From Rhodocytophaga aerolata (lineage in GTDB: Bacteria; Bacteroidota; Bacteroidia; Cytophagales; 172606-1), in NCBI RefSeq assembly GCF_030503435.1, contig NZ_JAUKPO010000018.1, positions 1 to 64,000 on the forward strand: a stretch of DNA of 64,000 bases. The letters are read 5' to 3'. The notes beneath the pieces are model-generated. The model did no database searches and was not told where the DNA came from. It worked only from the letters and a program-made list of their open reading frames with translations. The translations under genes were made by a program, and so were the position numbers. Of the stretch, positions 36,102-45,178 are shown in pieces; position 1 is the stretch's first letter, and each line of letters opens with the position of its first letter.

Positions 36102-36350
36102 ATGGACGATTCATTTGAAATTCCCGTACTCTACAAAGGACAAGACCTGCACTTTACCTCCCGATTGCTTGTCTCTGGTTACACGCATAAAATCGAGGTA
36201 GATGTAAATGGCACGCCTGTTCAGTTTGAACCTGATGAAGAACGCAACTACCGGGCTATTGTAGATGCTGAAAAAGTAATTTCTACCCACAAAATAGACG
36301 CAGCCTTGCTAAAAGCTATAGCTCAGGCAATTGAGTCTATTGTGAAGTAA
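36102..36350 (+). CDS. Conserved hypothetical protein, 82 aa
   Basis: A small cytoplasmic protein with a beta-rich first half (FEIPVLYKGQDLHFTSRLLV, then HKIEVDVNGTPVQFEPDEE) and a C-terminal helix (DAALLKAIAQAIESI). It looks like short proteins common in Bacteroidota that I cannot name. The acidic patch FEPDEERNYR is notable. It follows the Gre-like gene by 35 bases but has its own promoter candidate. Confidence 0.7.
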   Translation: MDDSFEIPVLYKGQDLHFTSRLLVSGYTHKIEVDVNGTPVQFEPDEERNYRAIVDAEKVISTHKIDAALLKAIAQAIESIVK

Positions 36351-36730
36351 TAATTGTATACCTGATGAGAGAAAACCCACTACTTTCATCCAGTAAACTT
36401 CGAGTTAACTTAGTATTCTTTTTTCTGTGAATTGCTCACAAAAGCAAACGATTTGCTATCTGTCTATCAGGAATAGACATGAATCGTGGCCGGGCTTCCT
36501 TAAAGAACGGCAAGCAGGTTAGGCACACCTTCTGCTACCCTCATCAGCCCTACCATTACCTGCTTACCGGATGGATGAGAATATCCGCCAAGCCTCAGAT
36601 CATAACTTCCACGACCTCCTGTCTTGCATAAAAACAACTTTACTCCTGTATCGCCGTATCGGCTTGAGAGTTTGGAGAAGTTGCTTTGCGGCTTATTTCG
36701 GCATATAAACAGTTTTTAACTTAGGTAGCA
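36351..36730. other. Intergenic region, 380 bp
   Basis: On the minus strand 36500-36715 is open for 71 codons and includes SSRYGDTGVKLFLCK and GGYSHPSGKQVMVGLMRVAE, but no ATG or recognised family is present. It may be a decayed or unannotated small gene. Otherwise nothing was seen. Confidence 0.35.
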
Positions 36731-37465
36731 ATGAATTTATCTGGAAATACAGTGCTGATTACCGGTGGTGCTTCAGGCATAGGCCTGGCTCTGGCCGAAC
36801 GTTTTTTGAAGGCAAAAAGTGAGGTAATTATCTGCGGAAGGCGGCAAGACAAACTGCAGGAAGCCAAACAAAAATTCCCTGCGCTACATACAAAGGTCTG
36901 TGATGTAGCCAATGCCAATGAACGTGTTGCATTACTAGAATGGATAGAAACCGAATTTCCAGAAACAAATGTACTGGTTAACAATGCCGGTATTCAGCAC
37001 CGGGTAAATTTAGATGCAGGAACAGCCGGCTGGGAACATTACCGGCAAGAGTTACTTATTAACCTGGAAGCTCCTGTTCATTTATGTATCCTGTTCATTC
37101 CTCACCTGAAAAAGGTAAATCCTTCGGCAATTATAAATGTTAGTTCGGGCTTGGCTTTTTCACCCGGGGCATTTGCTCCGGTGTATAGTGCCACCAAAGC
37201 CGGGCTTCACTCCTTTACTTTATCGCTACGGCATCAGTTAAGCAAGACTTCTATTGAAGTGATTGAAATTGTGCCTCCGGCTGTTAACACTGATTTGGGT
37301 GGCCCGGGTTTGCATACCTTTGGTGTTCCGGTGAATGAATTTGCCGATTCTGTTATGAACCGCCTAGCCAATGGAGAACAGGAAGTAGGCTATGGCACCT
37401 CTGAAAAAAACCGGCTGGCAAGCCGTCAGGAACTGGACGAAATTTTCAAACGGATGAATGGCTAA
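36731..37465 (+). CDS. SDR-family oxidoreductase (DltE-like)
   Basis: A 244-residue short-chain dehydrogenase/reductase. The dinucleotide loop TGGASGIG is at 11-18, NNAG near 92-95, and the catalytic Y152-x-x-x-K156 in YSATKAG with serines about 13 residues before. The arginine in GRRQDK suggests NADP(H) preference. The C-terminal end (ASRQELDEIFKRMNG) fits the DltE/KR-like subset. It is monocistronic, 172 bases ahead of the exported isomerase-like gene. Substrate unknown. Confidence 0.9.
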   Translation: MNLSGNTVLITGGASGIGLALAERFLKAKSEVIICGRRQDKLQEAKQKFPALHTKVCDVANANERVALLEWIETEFPETNVLVNNAGIQHRVNLDAGTAGWEHYRQELLINLEAPVHLCILFIPHLKKVNPSAIINVSSGLAFSPGAFAPVYSATKAGLHSFTLSLRHQLSKTSIEVIEIVPPAVNTDLGGPGLHTFGVPVNEFADSVMNRLANGEQEVGYGTSEKNRLASRQELDEIFKRMNG

Positions 37466-37637
37466 TCTTCCTCTCATTAATACTTCCTACTTGATTCTAC
37501 TTTACTGGGAACAGAACCAATACTGAAAATAATTTTCATCCCAGCACATAGATTTTTTGTGCATTTTATTGGATATTAGGCCATACTGGTAAAACAACTG
37601 CTTATCAGTCACTATACCTTCTTAAAGGCCTTAACTT

Positions 37638-38765
37638 ATGAAAGATTCCCGACGAGATTTTCTGAAGAAAAGCAGTTCCTTAGCTGCTTTATCCCTCAGT
37701 GGCCTAGATGCCCGAAAAGCCATGTCCGTTCCTTCTGTCAGAGAAGTGGTGAAAGATGCCGGCATGCAGCTATGTCTGGCGTACTTCTGGGGAATAGAAC
37801 CCAGGAGAGTAGCACTGGCCAGGCAAATGAATGTCCTGGGGGCTGTTGGAGGAATTAACCCTGGTATGGCCGGACTGAAAAATATACCTGCCTGGGACGA
37901 AAAAGCCGTCAGGGGCGTGAAAGAAGCCTGGGAAAAAGAAGGCTTACAACTCCGGGTGGTGGAAGGTCCCCCTTCTCTCGGTACGTTAACAAAACTAGGA
38001 TTGCTAGGCAGAGATCAGGAGATTGAGAATTTTATTACCTTAATGAAGAACCTGGCCAAAGTAGGCATTGATACCATTTGTTATAACTGGATGCCAGTTA
38101 TTAGCTGGGCCCGTACTACACTCGACCGGCCTAGCCGCGGAGGTGCACTGGTTAGTGCATTTGATGTGGAAGACATAAAAGATCAAACTCCGTTTACCGA
38201 ATATGGACCCTTGACTCATGCGGGTATGTGGAAAAACCTGGAATACTTCCTGAAAGCCGTTATCCCAGAAGCTGAAAGAACAGGCATAAAACTAGCCCTC
38301 CACCCGGATGATCCACCTGTAGATCAGATCCGGGGTATTCCCCGAATTATGACTTCAGTAAATGCCTTTAAACGGCTGTTAGACTTGTATCCTAGCTCCA
38401 GCAACGGCCTTACCTTATGCCAGGGAAGTTTTGCCTCCATGGGCGAAAAAGATAAAGGCGAAGATATTATTGGTGCCATCGAATATTTTGGCAAACGGAA
38501 GGCAATTCATTTTGTACACTTCCGCGATGTTAGAGGCAACAAAAATAACTTTGAAGAAACCTTCCATGACGATGGCAAAACGGATATGTTCCGGGCCATG
38601 CAAACGTATTACAACACTGGCTTCCGGGGGCCGATCCGCCCCGACCATGTGCCTACCATGGCCGACGACAGCAATGAACATCCTGGTTACAGCACCATTG
38701 GGGCTTTGTTTGCCATAGGCTATATGCGCGGACTAATGGAAGGGGTCAGTAAAAGCAGTAGGTAA
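37638..38765 (+). CDS. Exported mannonate dehydratase (UxuA-like) homolog
   Basis: A 375-residue TIM-barrel protein resembling mannonate dehydratase. Seen: YNWMPVISWARTTLDRPSRG, LALHPDDPP, TLCQGSFASMG, AIHFVHFRDVRG, FHDDGKTDM and GPIRPDHVPTM, which in UxuA carry metal and substrate ligands (His and Cys in a row of this kind). The N-terminus is a Tat signal, SRRDFLKKSS followed by a short hydrophobic stretch, whereas normal UxuA is cytoplasmic. So it is probably a periplasmic enzyme on a uronate-derived or related sugar acid. No uxuB or kinase neighbour is present. A gene-symbol assignment is not justified. Confidence 0.85.
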   Translation: MKDSRRDFLKKSSSLAALSLSGLDARKAMSVPSVREVVKDAGMQLCLAYFWGIEPRRVALARQMNVLGAVGGINPGMAGLKNIPAWDEKAVRGVKEAWEKEGLQLRVVEGPPSLGTLTKLGLLGRDQEIENFITLMKNLAKVGIDTICYNWMPVISWARTTLDRPSRGGALVSAFDVEDIKDQTPFTEYGPLTHAGMWKNLEYFLKAVIPEAERTGIKLALHPDDPPVDQIRGIPRIMTSVNAFKRLLDLYPSSSNGLTLCQGSFASMGEKDKGEDIIGAIEYFGKRKAIHFVHFRDVRGNKNNFEETFHDDGKTDMFRAMQTYYNTGFRGPIRPDHVPTMADDSNEHPGYSTIGALFAIGYMRGLMEGVSKSSR

Positions 38766-39043
38766 TGTTATATTTCCAGCTTGATCGGAAATACAACTAC
38801 CTTCCACTTAGCTGAAACAGGACTATAACTAGTGTGTCAGAAGTAAGACAAATTAGCCTAAACAAGTTTATCACCCTGGCACTGGTGAGCAGTGAGTCAG
38901 TAACTTTCGTACAACACCAGGCGCCGGAAAACTAAGAAAGGTTTCTGACGGCTAGTTTATTTTCCGAACAACTATACCCGTACAGAAACCTTAGTACCAG
39001 TTTTCTTTTGCCAGTAAGTATTCTCTACATTCTATATATGAAC
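38766..39043. other. Intergenic region with a 10-bp inverted repeat
   Basis: AAGGTTTCTG at 38938-38947 and CAGAAACCTT at 38983-38992 are perfect complements 35 bases apart. There is no T-run, so a terminator role is uncertain. No gene recognised. Confidence 0.4.
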
Positions 39044-39317
39044 CTGTTTAAACTTTTAAGAATAATTATTAGAAAGTGCGTTGGCCCGGAAAAACAGCGG
39101 GGTGTGCGTAAGCCTTGAGCGCAGAAACATAGTCAACTGCGTTGGTTCCTTTCGCATTCGCATGCTTGGGAATCCTAGACTTTTTTTGTTACTCAAGGCA
39201 CTGGGCTGGCTCAAAACGTGCGTTTTGCCCTGTGGCAATGACAAAAAAGTAAGAAGGTATGGTCAAAATTATATGCTTTAGGACACACTTAATTGATAGT
39301 TTAATAAGTTTAAACAG
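39044..39317. mobile_element. Candidate MITE, 274 bp
   Basis: Perfect 12-base terminal inverted repeats CTGTTTAAACTT (39044-39055) and its complement (39306-39317). The match extends outward as GA..CTGT / ACAG..TC with two mismatches, and both flanks then carry TATAT, a possible target duplication. The interior has no convincing gene: short ORFs read through it on both strands. It contains a strong hairpin CAAAACG/CGTTTTG at 39212-39227. A non-autonomous element moved by a transposase elsewhere is the best explanation. Confidence 0.5.
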
Positions 39318-39330
39318 CCTCTATATCAAT

Positions 39331-39999
39331 TTACACACTTTGCAGATGTGGTTTAGTACTTGTTTCCTGTATAATGGTCCCTACTTCTTCTATCCGCAAG
39401 AACTGTTTCTGCTCAAAGTTATACGCATAAACACTGCCGGTTTCAATATGATACACCCAGCCATGCAAGGTAATTTTACCCATAGCCAGCCCGGCAGCCA
39501 CACTTGGGTGCGTCCGCAGATTTGCCAGTTGAACCAGTACGTTTTCTTTTACGGTGGCAAGCAGTTTTTCCTCAGCTGTTAAATCCGGATATTTTTCCTC
39601 CACAATCCGGCGGGTTGCGTCTGCATGCTGCAACCAGCTGACTACACTGGGCATGGAGGTAAGTTTGTCCTGGTGTAATAACCCATGCATGGCGCCACAA
39701 TGCGAATGTCCGCAGACAATAATATCCCGGATACCAAGCGCCGTAACCGCATATTCCAGCGTAGCTCCTTCTCCCCCATTTGCTGCCCCAAATGTTGGAA
39801 TAATGTTGCCGGCATTCCGCATAATAAACAGTTCACCTGGCTTTGTCTGGGTGAGCAGGTTGGGATTGATGCGTGAATCGGAGCAGGTAATAAAGAGCGC
39901 CTCCGGTTGCTGACCACCAGCCAGCCGCTGAAAAAGTTCGCGGTGGGAGCTGAAAATCGTATTTTGAAAGTGATGAATTCCGCGGATGATTTTTTCCAT
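39331..39999 (-). CDS. Beta-class carbonic anhydrase (pair 2)
   Basis: A 222-residue zinc enzyme. Zinc ligands C39, H98 and C101 and the dyad D41/R43 are present (CSDSR, HSHCG), with MRNAGNIIPTFGAANGGEGA as in the plant-type clade. It differs in sequence and clade from the carbonic anhydrase at 31095, so the two were not made by a recent duplication. It follows the second bestrophin gene by 170 bases on the same strand and lies next to the candidate MITE. Converts CO2 and bicarbonate in the cytoplasm. Confidence 0.93.
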   Translation of the reverse strand: MEKIIRGIHHFQNTIFSSHRELFQRLAGGQQPEALFITCSDSRINPNLLTQTKPGELFIMRNAGNIIPTFGAANGGEGATLEYAVTALGIRDIIVCGHSHCGAMHGLLHQDKLTSMPSVVSWLQHADATRRIVEEKYPDLTAEEKLLATVKENVLVQLANLRTHPSVAAGLAMGKITLHGWVYHIETGSVYAYNFEQKQFLRIEEVGTIIQETSTKPHLQSV

Positions 40000-40169
40000 A
40001 AGGCGTTGTTGTTGAGAGGAGTTAGGCGAAGGTAAGTAATATACACACGTTATGGATATAATCCAATCTTTACAGAATTTACCTTATACCGTGTAGTGAA
40101 AAAAGAAAAAGAAGGACTAGGGCCAGTTACACTTCCTAAAGGGAAATACGAACTGGCCAGTCCATTCTA

Positions 40170-41105
40170 TTATAATATAAAGTACTCTGATTTGCTATTC
40201 TTTTCAGTTCTTTCCATACGTTTACTATCATCAGCCAGGTGGCTTTCTTTAAGCATTTGCCTTAAATCACGTTCTATGGTCCTGGCAATGCTGGTTACAG
40301 GCGTATCGGTTGGCTTATTTTCAAAGGGGTCTTGCAAATGAATAGCCATTTTCTCAATTAATGAAAGGGAGACCACAATAGCGATCACTAATGGAATCTC
40401 GGCTAGTCCAAAAAACTCAATAAGGCCAAAAGGGAGTAAGGCAATAAACAAGACCAGGGCGAAATGGATGTACAAACTGTACGTTACCGGAAATACCGTA
40501 TTCTTGATCCGCTCACAGCCTCCCATGGCGTCGCAGAGTTTGGTTAAGGTTTGCTCCATGTGTACTTGCTGATATTCGTTGATCCATCCTTTTTTTAAGG
40601 CGATCCGCAGGTCATCAGCATGTAATTCCAGCAGGGCTACGGGCTTGTTTGTGTACCGTCTGGCAAAATCGAGTTCCTCTTTGGTTAACAATTGTTCTGT
40701 TCCAGCCAGGGGTGAGAGCTTGCGTAAGGATTGCCCTAAAGAATACGCCCAGGCTACCTGCCTTTTAATAAACCGCTCGCGGAAATACTCAACCTCGGAG
40801 GCCTGATAGGGATCTTCTACAAATGCCAGCACTTGCCTGGCTAAGGTACGCGAGTCGTTTACAATAGCTCCCCACAAGGTACGCGCTTCCCACCAGCGGT
40901 CGTAAGCCTGGTTAGAGCGGAACGCCAGTAACAAAGACAAAATAGTGCCCATTATTGCAGGCACTGAAATAGGTATAGAAATGCGAGTAAAATGAAAGGT
41001 GTTGTATACCACGGCTACCACAATAGCATAGATACTTACCACAATCACTTCTGTTTTTATTTTGCCCAGTACATATTTTACCGGAATATTCTCTTTTAAT
41101 AACAT
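40170..41105 (-). CDS. Bestrophin-family anion channel (pair 2)
   Basis: A 311-residue paralog of the channel at 31762, with the family signature SNQAYDRWWEARTLWGAIVN, about four membrane segments and the conserved IKNTVFPVTYSLYIHF. The C-terminal end is charged (KRMERTEKNSKS). It lies between the UspA-like gene and carbonic anhydrase 2 on the minus strand, a repeat of the bestrophin-carbonic anhydrase pairing of operon 1 but without the calcium pump. Probably passes chloride or bicarbonate. Confidence 0.9.
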   Translation of the reverse strand: MLLKENIPVKYVLGKIKTEVIVVSIYAIVVAVVYNTFHFTRISIPISVPAIMGTILSLLLAFRSNQAYDRWWEARTLWGAIVNDSRTLARQVLAFVEDPYQASEVEYFRERFIKRQVAWAYSLGQSLRKLSPLAGTEQLLTKEELDFARRYTNKPVALLELHADDLRIALKKGWINEYQQVHMEQTLTKLCDAMGGCERIKNTVFPVTYSLYIHFALVLFIALLPFGLIEFFGLAEIPLVIAIVVSLSLIEKMAIHLQDPFENKPTDTPVTSIARTIERDLRQMLKESHLADDSKRMERTEKNSKSEYFIL

Positions 41106-41214
41106 ATAGGCAGTTATCTAAGCGTCAATCAAAAAATTAGTTATTAGGTGGCCTTCCCAATGAGGAAAGGCTTATTGTTACTCTCATTCTTCAAGCCTGC
41201 CTTCTTTAAAGAAA

Positions 41215-41709
41215 TTAATTTAACGACCATTGATAGGTCATATTTTTAACCCAGGCATATGGACTTATAGGCTTTTGTTTTTTCTCTTTCTGTAGAATCA
41301 ACACTTCTTTTCCACTTTTGGCAATTAGCTTGGCAGGGTCGAAACTTTCTTTGCTTAACTGCTGAAAATGATACTGTTGCGGGTATACAATTAAATCTAT
41401 CTTATGGCTTTCCAGGTAGTTTTTAAAAACAGCTACGGTGCTGCCATAGAAACAATCTACTTTAATGGAGTTAATCTGCTGCCAGTATCTGCTTTCCAGC
41501 CGCTTACAGTTACTCCAGAATTCATCACTGATATAGCTATACTCTTTGCGTCTGCGGGATAGCAGCATCAGATCGACCACCGAATTTGACAGCAAAAACA
41601 CGTGTACAAATACAATATTGAGTTGCTCGGAGCGGAATTTATGTACCAGGTCTTCTATGCAAGCCAGCGATTGCAGACTAAAGTCGCTCGGGATTAAAAT
41701 GTTCTTCAT
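41215..41709 (-). CDS. UspA-like universal stress protein
   Basis: A 164-residue cytoplasmic protein of UspA character: it begins MKNILIPSDFS, with VFVHVF as the second strand and IDLIVYPQQ as the fourth. The usual ATP-binding G-x2-G-x9-G(S/T) is not clear: around residues 115-140 there is KESFDPAKLIAKSGKEVLILQ. So it may not bind ATP. It precedes the bestrophin gene by 109 bases and may be coexpressed. Function uncertain. Confidence 0.7.
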   Translation of the reverse strand: MKNILIPSDFSLQSLACIEDLVHKFRSEQLNIVFVHVFLLSNSVVDLMLLSRRRKEYSYISDEFWSNCKRLESRYWQQINSIKVDCFYGSTVAVFKNYLESHKIDLIVYPQQYHFQQLSKESFDPAKLIAKSGKEVLILQKEKKQKPISPYAWVKNMTYQWSLN

Positions 41710-41917
41710 AGGCTAGTTGGTTATTTGTTTCAATGACACAAAACTAGCTTTCAGTTATTAAGAACTTTTAAGAAACTTATTAAAATCTGATTAGAATTAT
41801 GATGGGTGCCGTTGTATAACTACCTGTAGCTTTTCCTGCACAAATGCCTGTTAAGCCTGCTGTATGCTGGCGCAAGGCTGAAAATACGAAACAAAAAATC
41901 TGTGAAAACTGCCTGTG

Positions 41918-43336
41918 CTAAGAACGTTGTGAAACAGGTATTTCCTGCGCGGCAACCTGGTTAATAACGTGTGGCTCTGCTACTGGCAGGACAATACTGA
42001 TATCGGTTCCTTTGCCTTCTTTGGTATTAATTTGTATGCTGCCTTTGTGCAGCCGGATAATATTCATAGACAAGGGCAGACCAATGCCATGGCCTTCAAA
42101 ATCACTGGTATTGGAAGCCCGGAAAAAAGGTTCAAAAACGTATCGGAGTTCCTGTGCCGGTATACCGATGCCCATGTCTTTTACCTGAACTACTACTTGT
42201 TTGTCTGTACTTTGCAGGCTGATAATTACCTGCTGATTATAGGAATATTTGCACGCATTGGCTACAATATTACTGATTGCCAGTTTAAGCAGCGTGGCAT
42301 TGCCATGTACTTTCAGTTCATCTTCCTCGGGCGGTAACTTACTAAAATCTACCTGTATCTTGTTTTGCGGGTATAACTGATCTACCGACTCTTTTACCTG
42401 CCAGATCAACTCATCTGTCCGGATAGCTTCCCAGTTTTGTTTTTTGCCATCAAAGCCGGTTTGGGCCAGTCCCAGCAAGCCGGTAATCATTTGATTCAAC
42501 TTTTCTGATTCCCGGTGAATGACCTCTAACGAATACAAATGTGCTTCCGTTAAGCCTGGTTGCCGAAGCGCCAGTTCAGCTTCTCCTTTAATAACCGTGA
42601 GGGGCGTACGCAACTCGTGAGAAGCATTGCTTACAAAATTGTTTTGTATTTCAAAGGCTGTTTCCAGGCGGGTAAGCATATCGTTGAATGTGTGCCCAAG
42701 CATATTCACCTCATCTTTGCCCCCATTGGTTTCCAGGCGCAAATGCAGGTTCTGAGCCGTAATATTCTGTACATTGTGGATCATCTCCCGGATAGGTTTA
42801 AACGTCTGATAAGAAAACACTTTTCCTACCCAATACACCACCAGAATAGAAATACCAAACCCCAGAATGAGGATGTTTTTTAAATGATTCATCTCCTGAA
42901 AGCCATACGGATCGGTAGCCGATACTACCACCAGGGTGAGTTCTGTAGGACTGCGGTAGAGGGTGCCGGCAAAAAATTTATTATCCTGGCGGTACCGTGC
43001 TTTCTGGTTTGTACGCAGGTCTGCTAAGAATTCTTTGGGTAGTTCCTCCGGAAGGGACGTCATAAGTTGCTCCCCGGAAGGGATGGGTAAATAATATTCT
43101 TTCTCGGAGGGAAGTTTTTCCAGGTATTGCTGGCGTATATTTTGCACTACCCGGCTGCTGTCTGAGTTTTTATTAGAATAAATAGACCGCACAATCTGAA
43201 CCCTGGTTTCCAGGCGTTTGTAAAAATCTTCGAAGGCATAGTGGTTAGCAAACAAAAAGATAAACCCATTGAGGAACAAAATGACCATGGAGGTCAGAAA
43301 GAAAAACAGTATGGTAACTTTTGTTTGTATATTCAT
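41918..43336 (-). CDS. OmpR-type sensor histidine kinase
   Basis: A 472-residue membrane kinase. Membrane segment 1 at about 10-32, a periplasmic sensor of about 130 residues, segment 2 near 158-178, a HAMP linker, a phosphoacceptor H240 in SNASHELRTPL, and a HATPase domain with NIVANACKYS, DMGIGIP and GHGIGLPLS boxes. It shares an operon with the response regulator upstream (8 bases apart). The signal is unknown. The HAMP/HisKA layout is of the EnvZ/PhoR kind. Confidence 0.93.
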   Translation of the reverse strand: MNIQTKVTILFFFLTSMVILFLNGFIFLFANHYAFEDFYKRLETRVQIVRSIYSNKNSDSSRVVQNIRQQYLEKLPSEKEYYLPIPSGEQLMTSLPEELPKEFLADLRTNQKARYRQDNKFFAGTLYRSPTELTLVVVSATDPYGFQEMNHLKNILILGFGISILVVYWVGKVFSYQTFKPIREMIHNVQNITAQNLHLRLETNGGKDEVNMLGHTFNDMLTRLETAFEIQNNFVSNASHELRTPLTVIKGEAELALRQPGLTEAHLYSLEVIHRESEKLNQMITGLLGLAQTGFDGKKQNWEAIRTDELIWQVKESVDQLYPQNKIQVDFSKLPPEEDELKVHGNATLLKLAISNIVANACKYSYNQQVIISLQSTDKQVVVQVKDMGIGIPAQELRYVFEPFFRASNTSDFEGHGIGLPLSMNIIRLHKGSIQINTKEGKGTDISIVLPVAEPHVINQVAAQEIPVSQRS

Positions 43337-43344
43337 CTTAAAAA

Positions 43345-44028
43345 TCAGGGTTCTTTCAACATGTAACCCATGCCGAAAACTGTTTGAATGAGTTTGGGTT
43401 CGAAGTCTTTGTCGAGTTTCTTGCGCAGGTAATTGATATATACGTCTACAACATTGGTGCCCAGGTCAAAATTTATATCCCAAACGTGTTCCAGAATCTC
43501 AATTCTGGAAAGTACCCGTTTCCGGTTAGTAGCCATAAACTCCAGCAGCCGGAATTCAGTAGAGGTTAAAGTAATGGGCTGATTATTACGGGTTACACTT
43601 TTGGCGGCCAAATCGATGGCTAAATCAGCAATTTTGATGATATGGTGTGCTGCTATGCCTCTGTTTCTGCGGATAAGCGTCCGTATGCGAGCATTCAACA
43701 CATCAAAATTAAAAGGCTTTACCAGATAATCGTCGGCACCGGTATCTAGGCCGGTGACAATATTCTCGGGCGTACTTAACGCAGTTAAAATCAGAATAGG
43801 TACCTGGCTGTTTTTTACCCGTATATTCCGGCAAAGCTCAAGACCTGCCATACCTGGAAGCATCAGATCTAATAAGATGAGATCGAACTCATAATTGATG
43901 GCTAGTTTGAGCCCGGAATGTCCATCCATCGCAGCACTTACCTGATACCCTTCGTGGGTGAGCCCCCGCTGAATCATGGTCACCAGGCTGGCTTCGTCTT
44001 CAATTAATAGTATTTTTAATGCTTCCAT
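43345..44028 (-). CDS. OmpR/PhoB-type response regulator
   Basis: A 227-residue regulator from the ATG at 44028 (MEALKILLIEDE). The frame extends 24 codons upstream but that sequence is not receiver-like. The phosphoacceptor is D54 (LLDLMLPG), with E10/D11 in the acidic pocket and a conserved K in DYLVKPF. The C-terminal winged helix includes PITLTSTEFRLLEFMATN and VVDVYINYLRKKLD. It regulates genes together with the downstream kinase. Confidence 0.93.
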   Translation of the reverse strand: MEALKILLIEDEASLVTMIQRGLTHEGYQVSAAMDGHSGLKLAINYEFDLILLDLMLPGMAGLELCRNIRVKNSQVPILILTALSTPENIVTGLDTGADDYLVKPFNFDVLNARIRTLIRRNRGIAAHHIIKIADLAIDLAAKSVTRNNQPITLTSTEFRLLEFMATNRKRVLSRIEILEHVWDINFDLGTNVVDVYINYLRKKLDKDFEPKLIQTVFGMGYMLKEP

Positions 44029-44348
44029 GTTACAGCAACTAGCAACAGCGCAGAATGTTTTACCGGGAATACTCCTGATACCTTTGCTTAAATAAACCAA
44101 TGAGATATAGCTGAGTGTATGAGCGAGCCTACAAACCTACCCTTGAAGAAAACCAGGATTTTATTCGGAAATTGGCAAGTTAGCATGCACTTCTGGTACA
44201 GCTAAACCTTTTATACGTTCCTGTTATCCATGAGTTTTACTAATGCGCTTCTTCTTTGTATAAAGAATTATTTCCAGTATAAAAAGCAGCGGGCAGACAC
44301 CTGATGGTAGTATCTGCCCGCTGCTTGCTGTTTTGGAAGGGGAACCTG
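44029..44348. other. Intergenic region, 320 bp
   Basis: Lies upstream of the response regulator (minus strand) and downstream of the ArsR-AHSA1 operon. It holds the terminator at 44284-44326; no gene or clear -7 box was seen in the rest. Confidence 0.45.
44284..44326 (-). terminator. Strong terminator of the ArsR-AHSA1 operon
   Basis: Two perfect 14-base arms AAGCAGCGGGCAGA / TCTGCCCGCTGCTT with a 15-base loop, followed on the minus strand by a T-run. It lies 23 bases after the AHSA1-type gene. Confidence 0.85.
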
Positions 44349-44846
44349 TTAGGTAGTCTGAAGTAATTCGTCTAAATTTTCGAGAGCTGAACTAAAGCCT
44401 TCTTTAAAGCCCATTTCCAGTATTTTTTCAAGATCGGCTAAGCTATCAAAAGTAAGTTCGATCAGTACCAGGGTAGCTTCTGCGGCTTGATTAAATCTTG
44501 TATGCCACTTATTTTGAGGCAGTTCTTGAGTAATTACTCCTTGTGAATCACAAAAACCTTCCATTGCTGTAAACTCCTTTAATGCTTTAATCGATTGATA
44601 ATCCATTCTTGCCCAATGGGTTTCCCCCTCCGGCCCGACCATTGCATAGAGCCAATATCCTCCTTCGGTAAAATTCATCAGTTTAGTTTTGGCTTTCCAG
44701 GGCTTTGGCGCCCACCACTGGTCGAGTAAGTCACTTCTTGTCCATGCTGCCCACACTTGAGAAAGGGAGGCGGCAAATTCTCTTTCAACGGTAATTTTTC
44801 TGTTTTTCTTGTCTACAGAAAAATTCATGGATAAACTACTGTTCAT
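44349..44846 (-). CDS. AHSA1/SRPBCC-type protein
   Basis: A 165-residue cytoplasmic START-like domain, marked by [28 protein letters not shown] and a C-terminal helix with [17 protein letters not shown]. Such proteins bind hydrophobic ligands and in this gene pair are often called ATPase activators or polyketide cyclase-like; the ligand is unknown. Its start overlaps the ArsR stop by 11 bases, the usual ArsR-AHSA1 pairing, so the ArsR protein probably controls it and may respond to the same ligand. Confidence 0.9.
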   Translation of the reverse strand: MNSSLSMNFSVDKKNRKITVEREFAASLSQVWAAWTRSDLLDQWWAPKPWKAKTKLMNFTEGGYWLYAMVGPEGETHWARMDYQSIKALKEFTAMEGFCDSQGVITQELPQNKWHTRFNQAAEATLVLIELTFDSLADLEKILEMGFKEGFSSALENLDELLQTT

Positions 44847-45162
44847 GTTGGGTAGATTTTAGGTTTGTCAATAATTGATCAAGTTGAGTAAAACGGTTTT
44901 CCCAAAGGGTTTTAAACTGTTCGAGCCAGACATACATTTCTTTCAACTTACTGGGCGCTAACTGGTAGTATATTTCCCTGCCTATCTTTTCTTGTTTTAC
45001 TAATTCACATTGCGAGAGCACTTTAATATGTTTAGACACAGCCTGTCGGGTAGAATTAAAATTATCGGCCAGGGCATTGGGAGTCATGGCTTGCGTTGCC
45101 AGAAGCAGCAATATGGCCCTTCGGGTTGGGTCTGCTATGGCTTGAAAGACGTCTCGTTTCAT
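44836..45162 (-). CDS. ArsR-family repressor
   Basis: A 108-residue winged-helix repressor from the ATG at 45162 ([20 protein letters not shown]). The frame extends to 45237, but that part would run across the palindromic operator and promoter, so the internal ATG is chosen. Family marks: [23 protein letters not shown] as recognition helix and [12 protein letters not shown] as wing. No metal-binding CxC is present, in line with the AHSA1-linked, non-metal branch. It likely represses itself and the AHSA1 gene at the palindrome. Confidence 0.93.
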   Translation of the reverse strand: MKRDVFQAIADPTRRAILLLLATQAMTPNALADNFNSTRQAVSKHIKVLSQCELVKQEKIGREIYYQLAPSKLKEMYVWLEQFKTLWENRFTQLDQLLTNLKSTQHEQ

Positions 45163-45178
45163 AAATAAATTATCATCA

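Noticed and set aside
36500-36715. 71-codon open frame on the minus strand between two genes
   Set aside because: No ATG, no RBS and no recognised family; kept only as a note in the intergenic entry.
39056-39244. 62-codon ORF inside the candidate MITE
   Set aside because: Low-complexity, non-family text crossing a hairpin; better explained as non-coding element interior.
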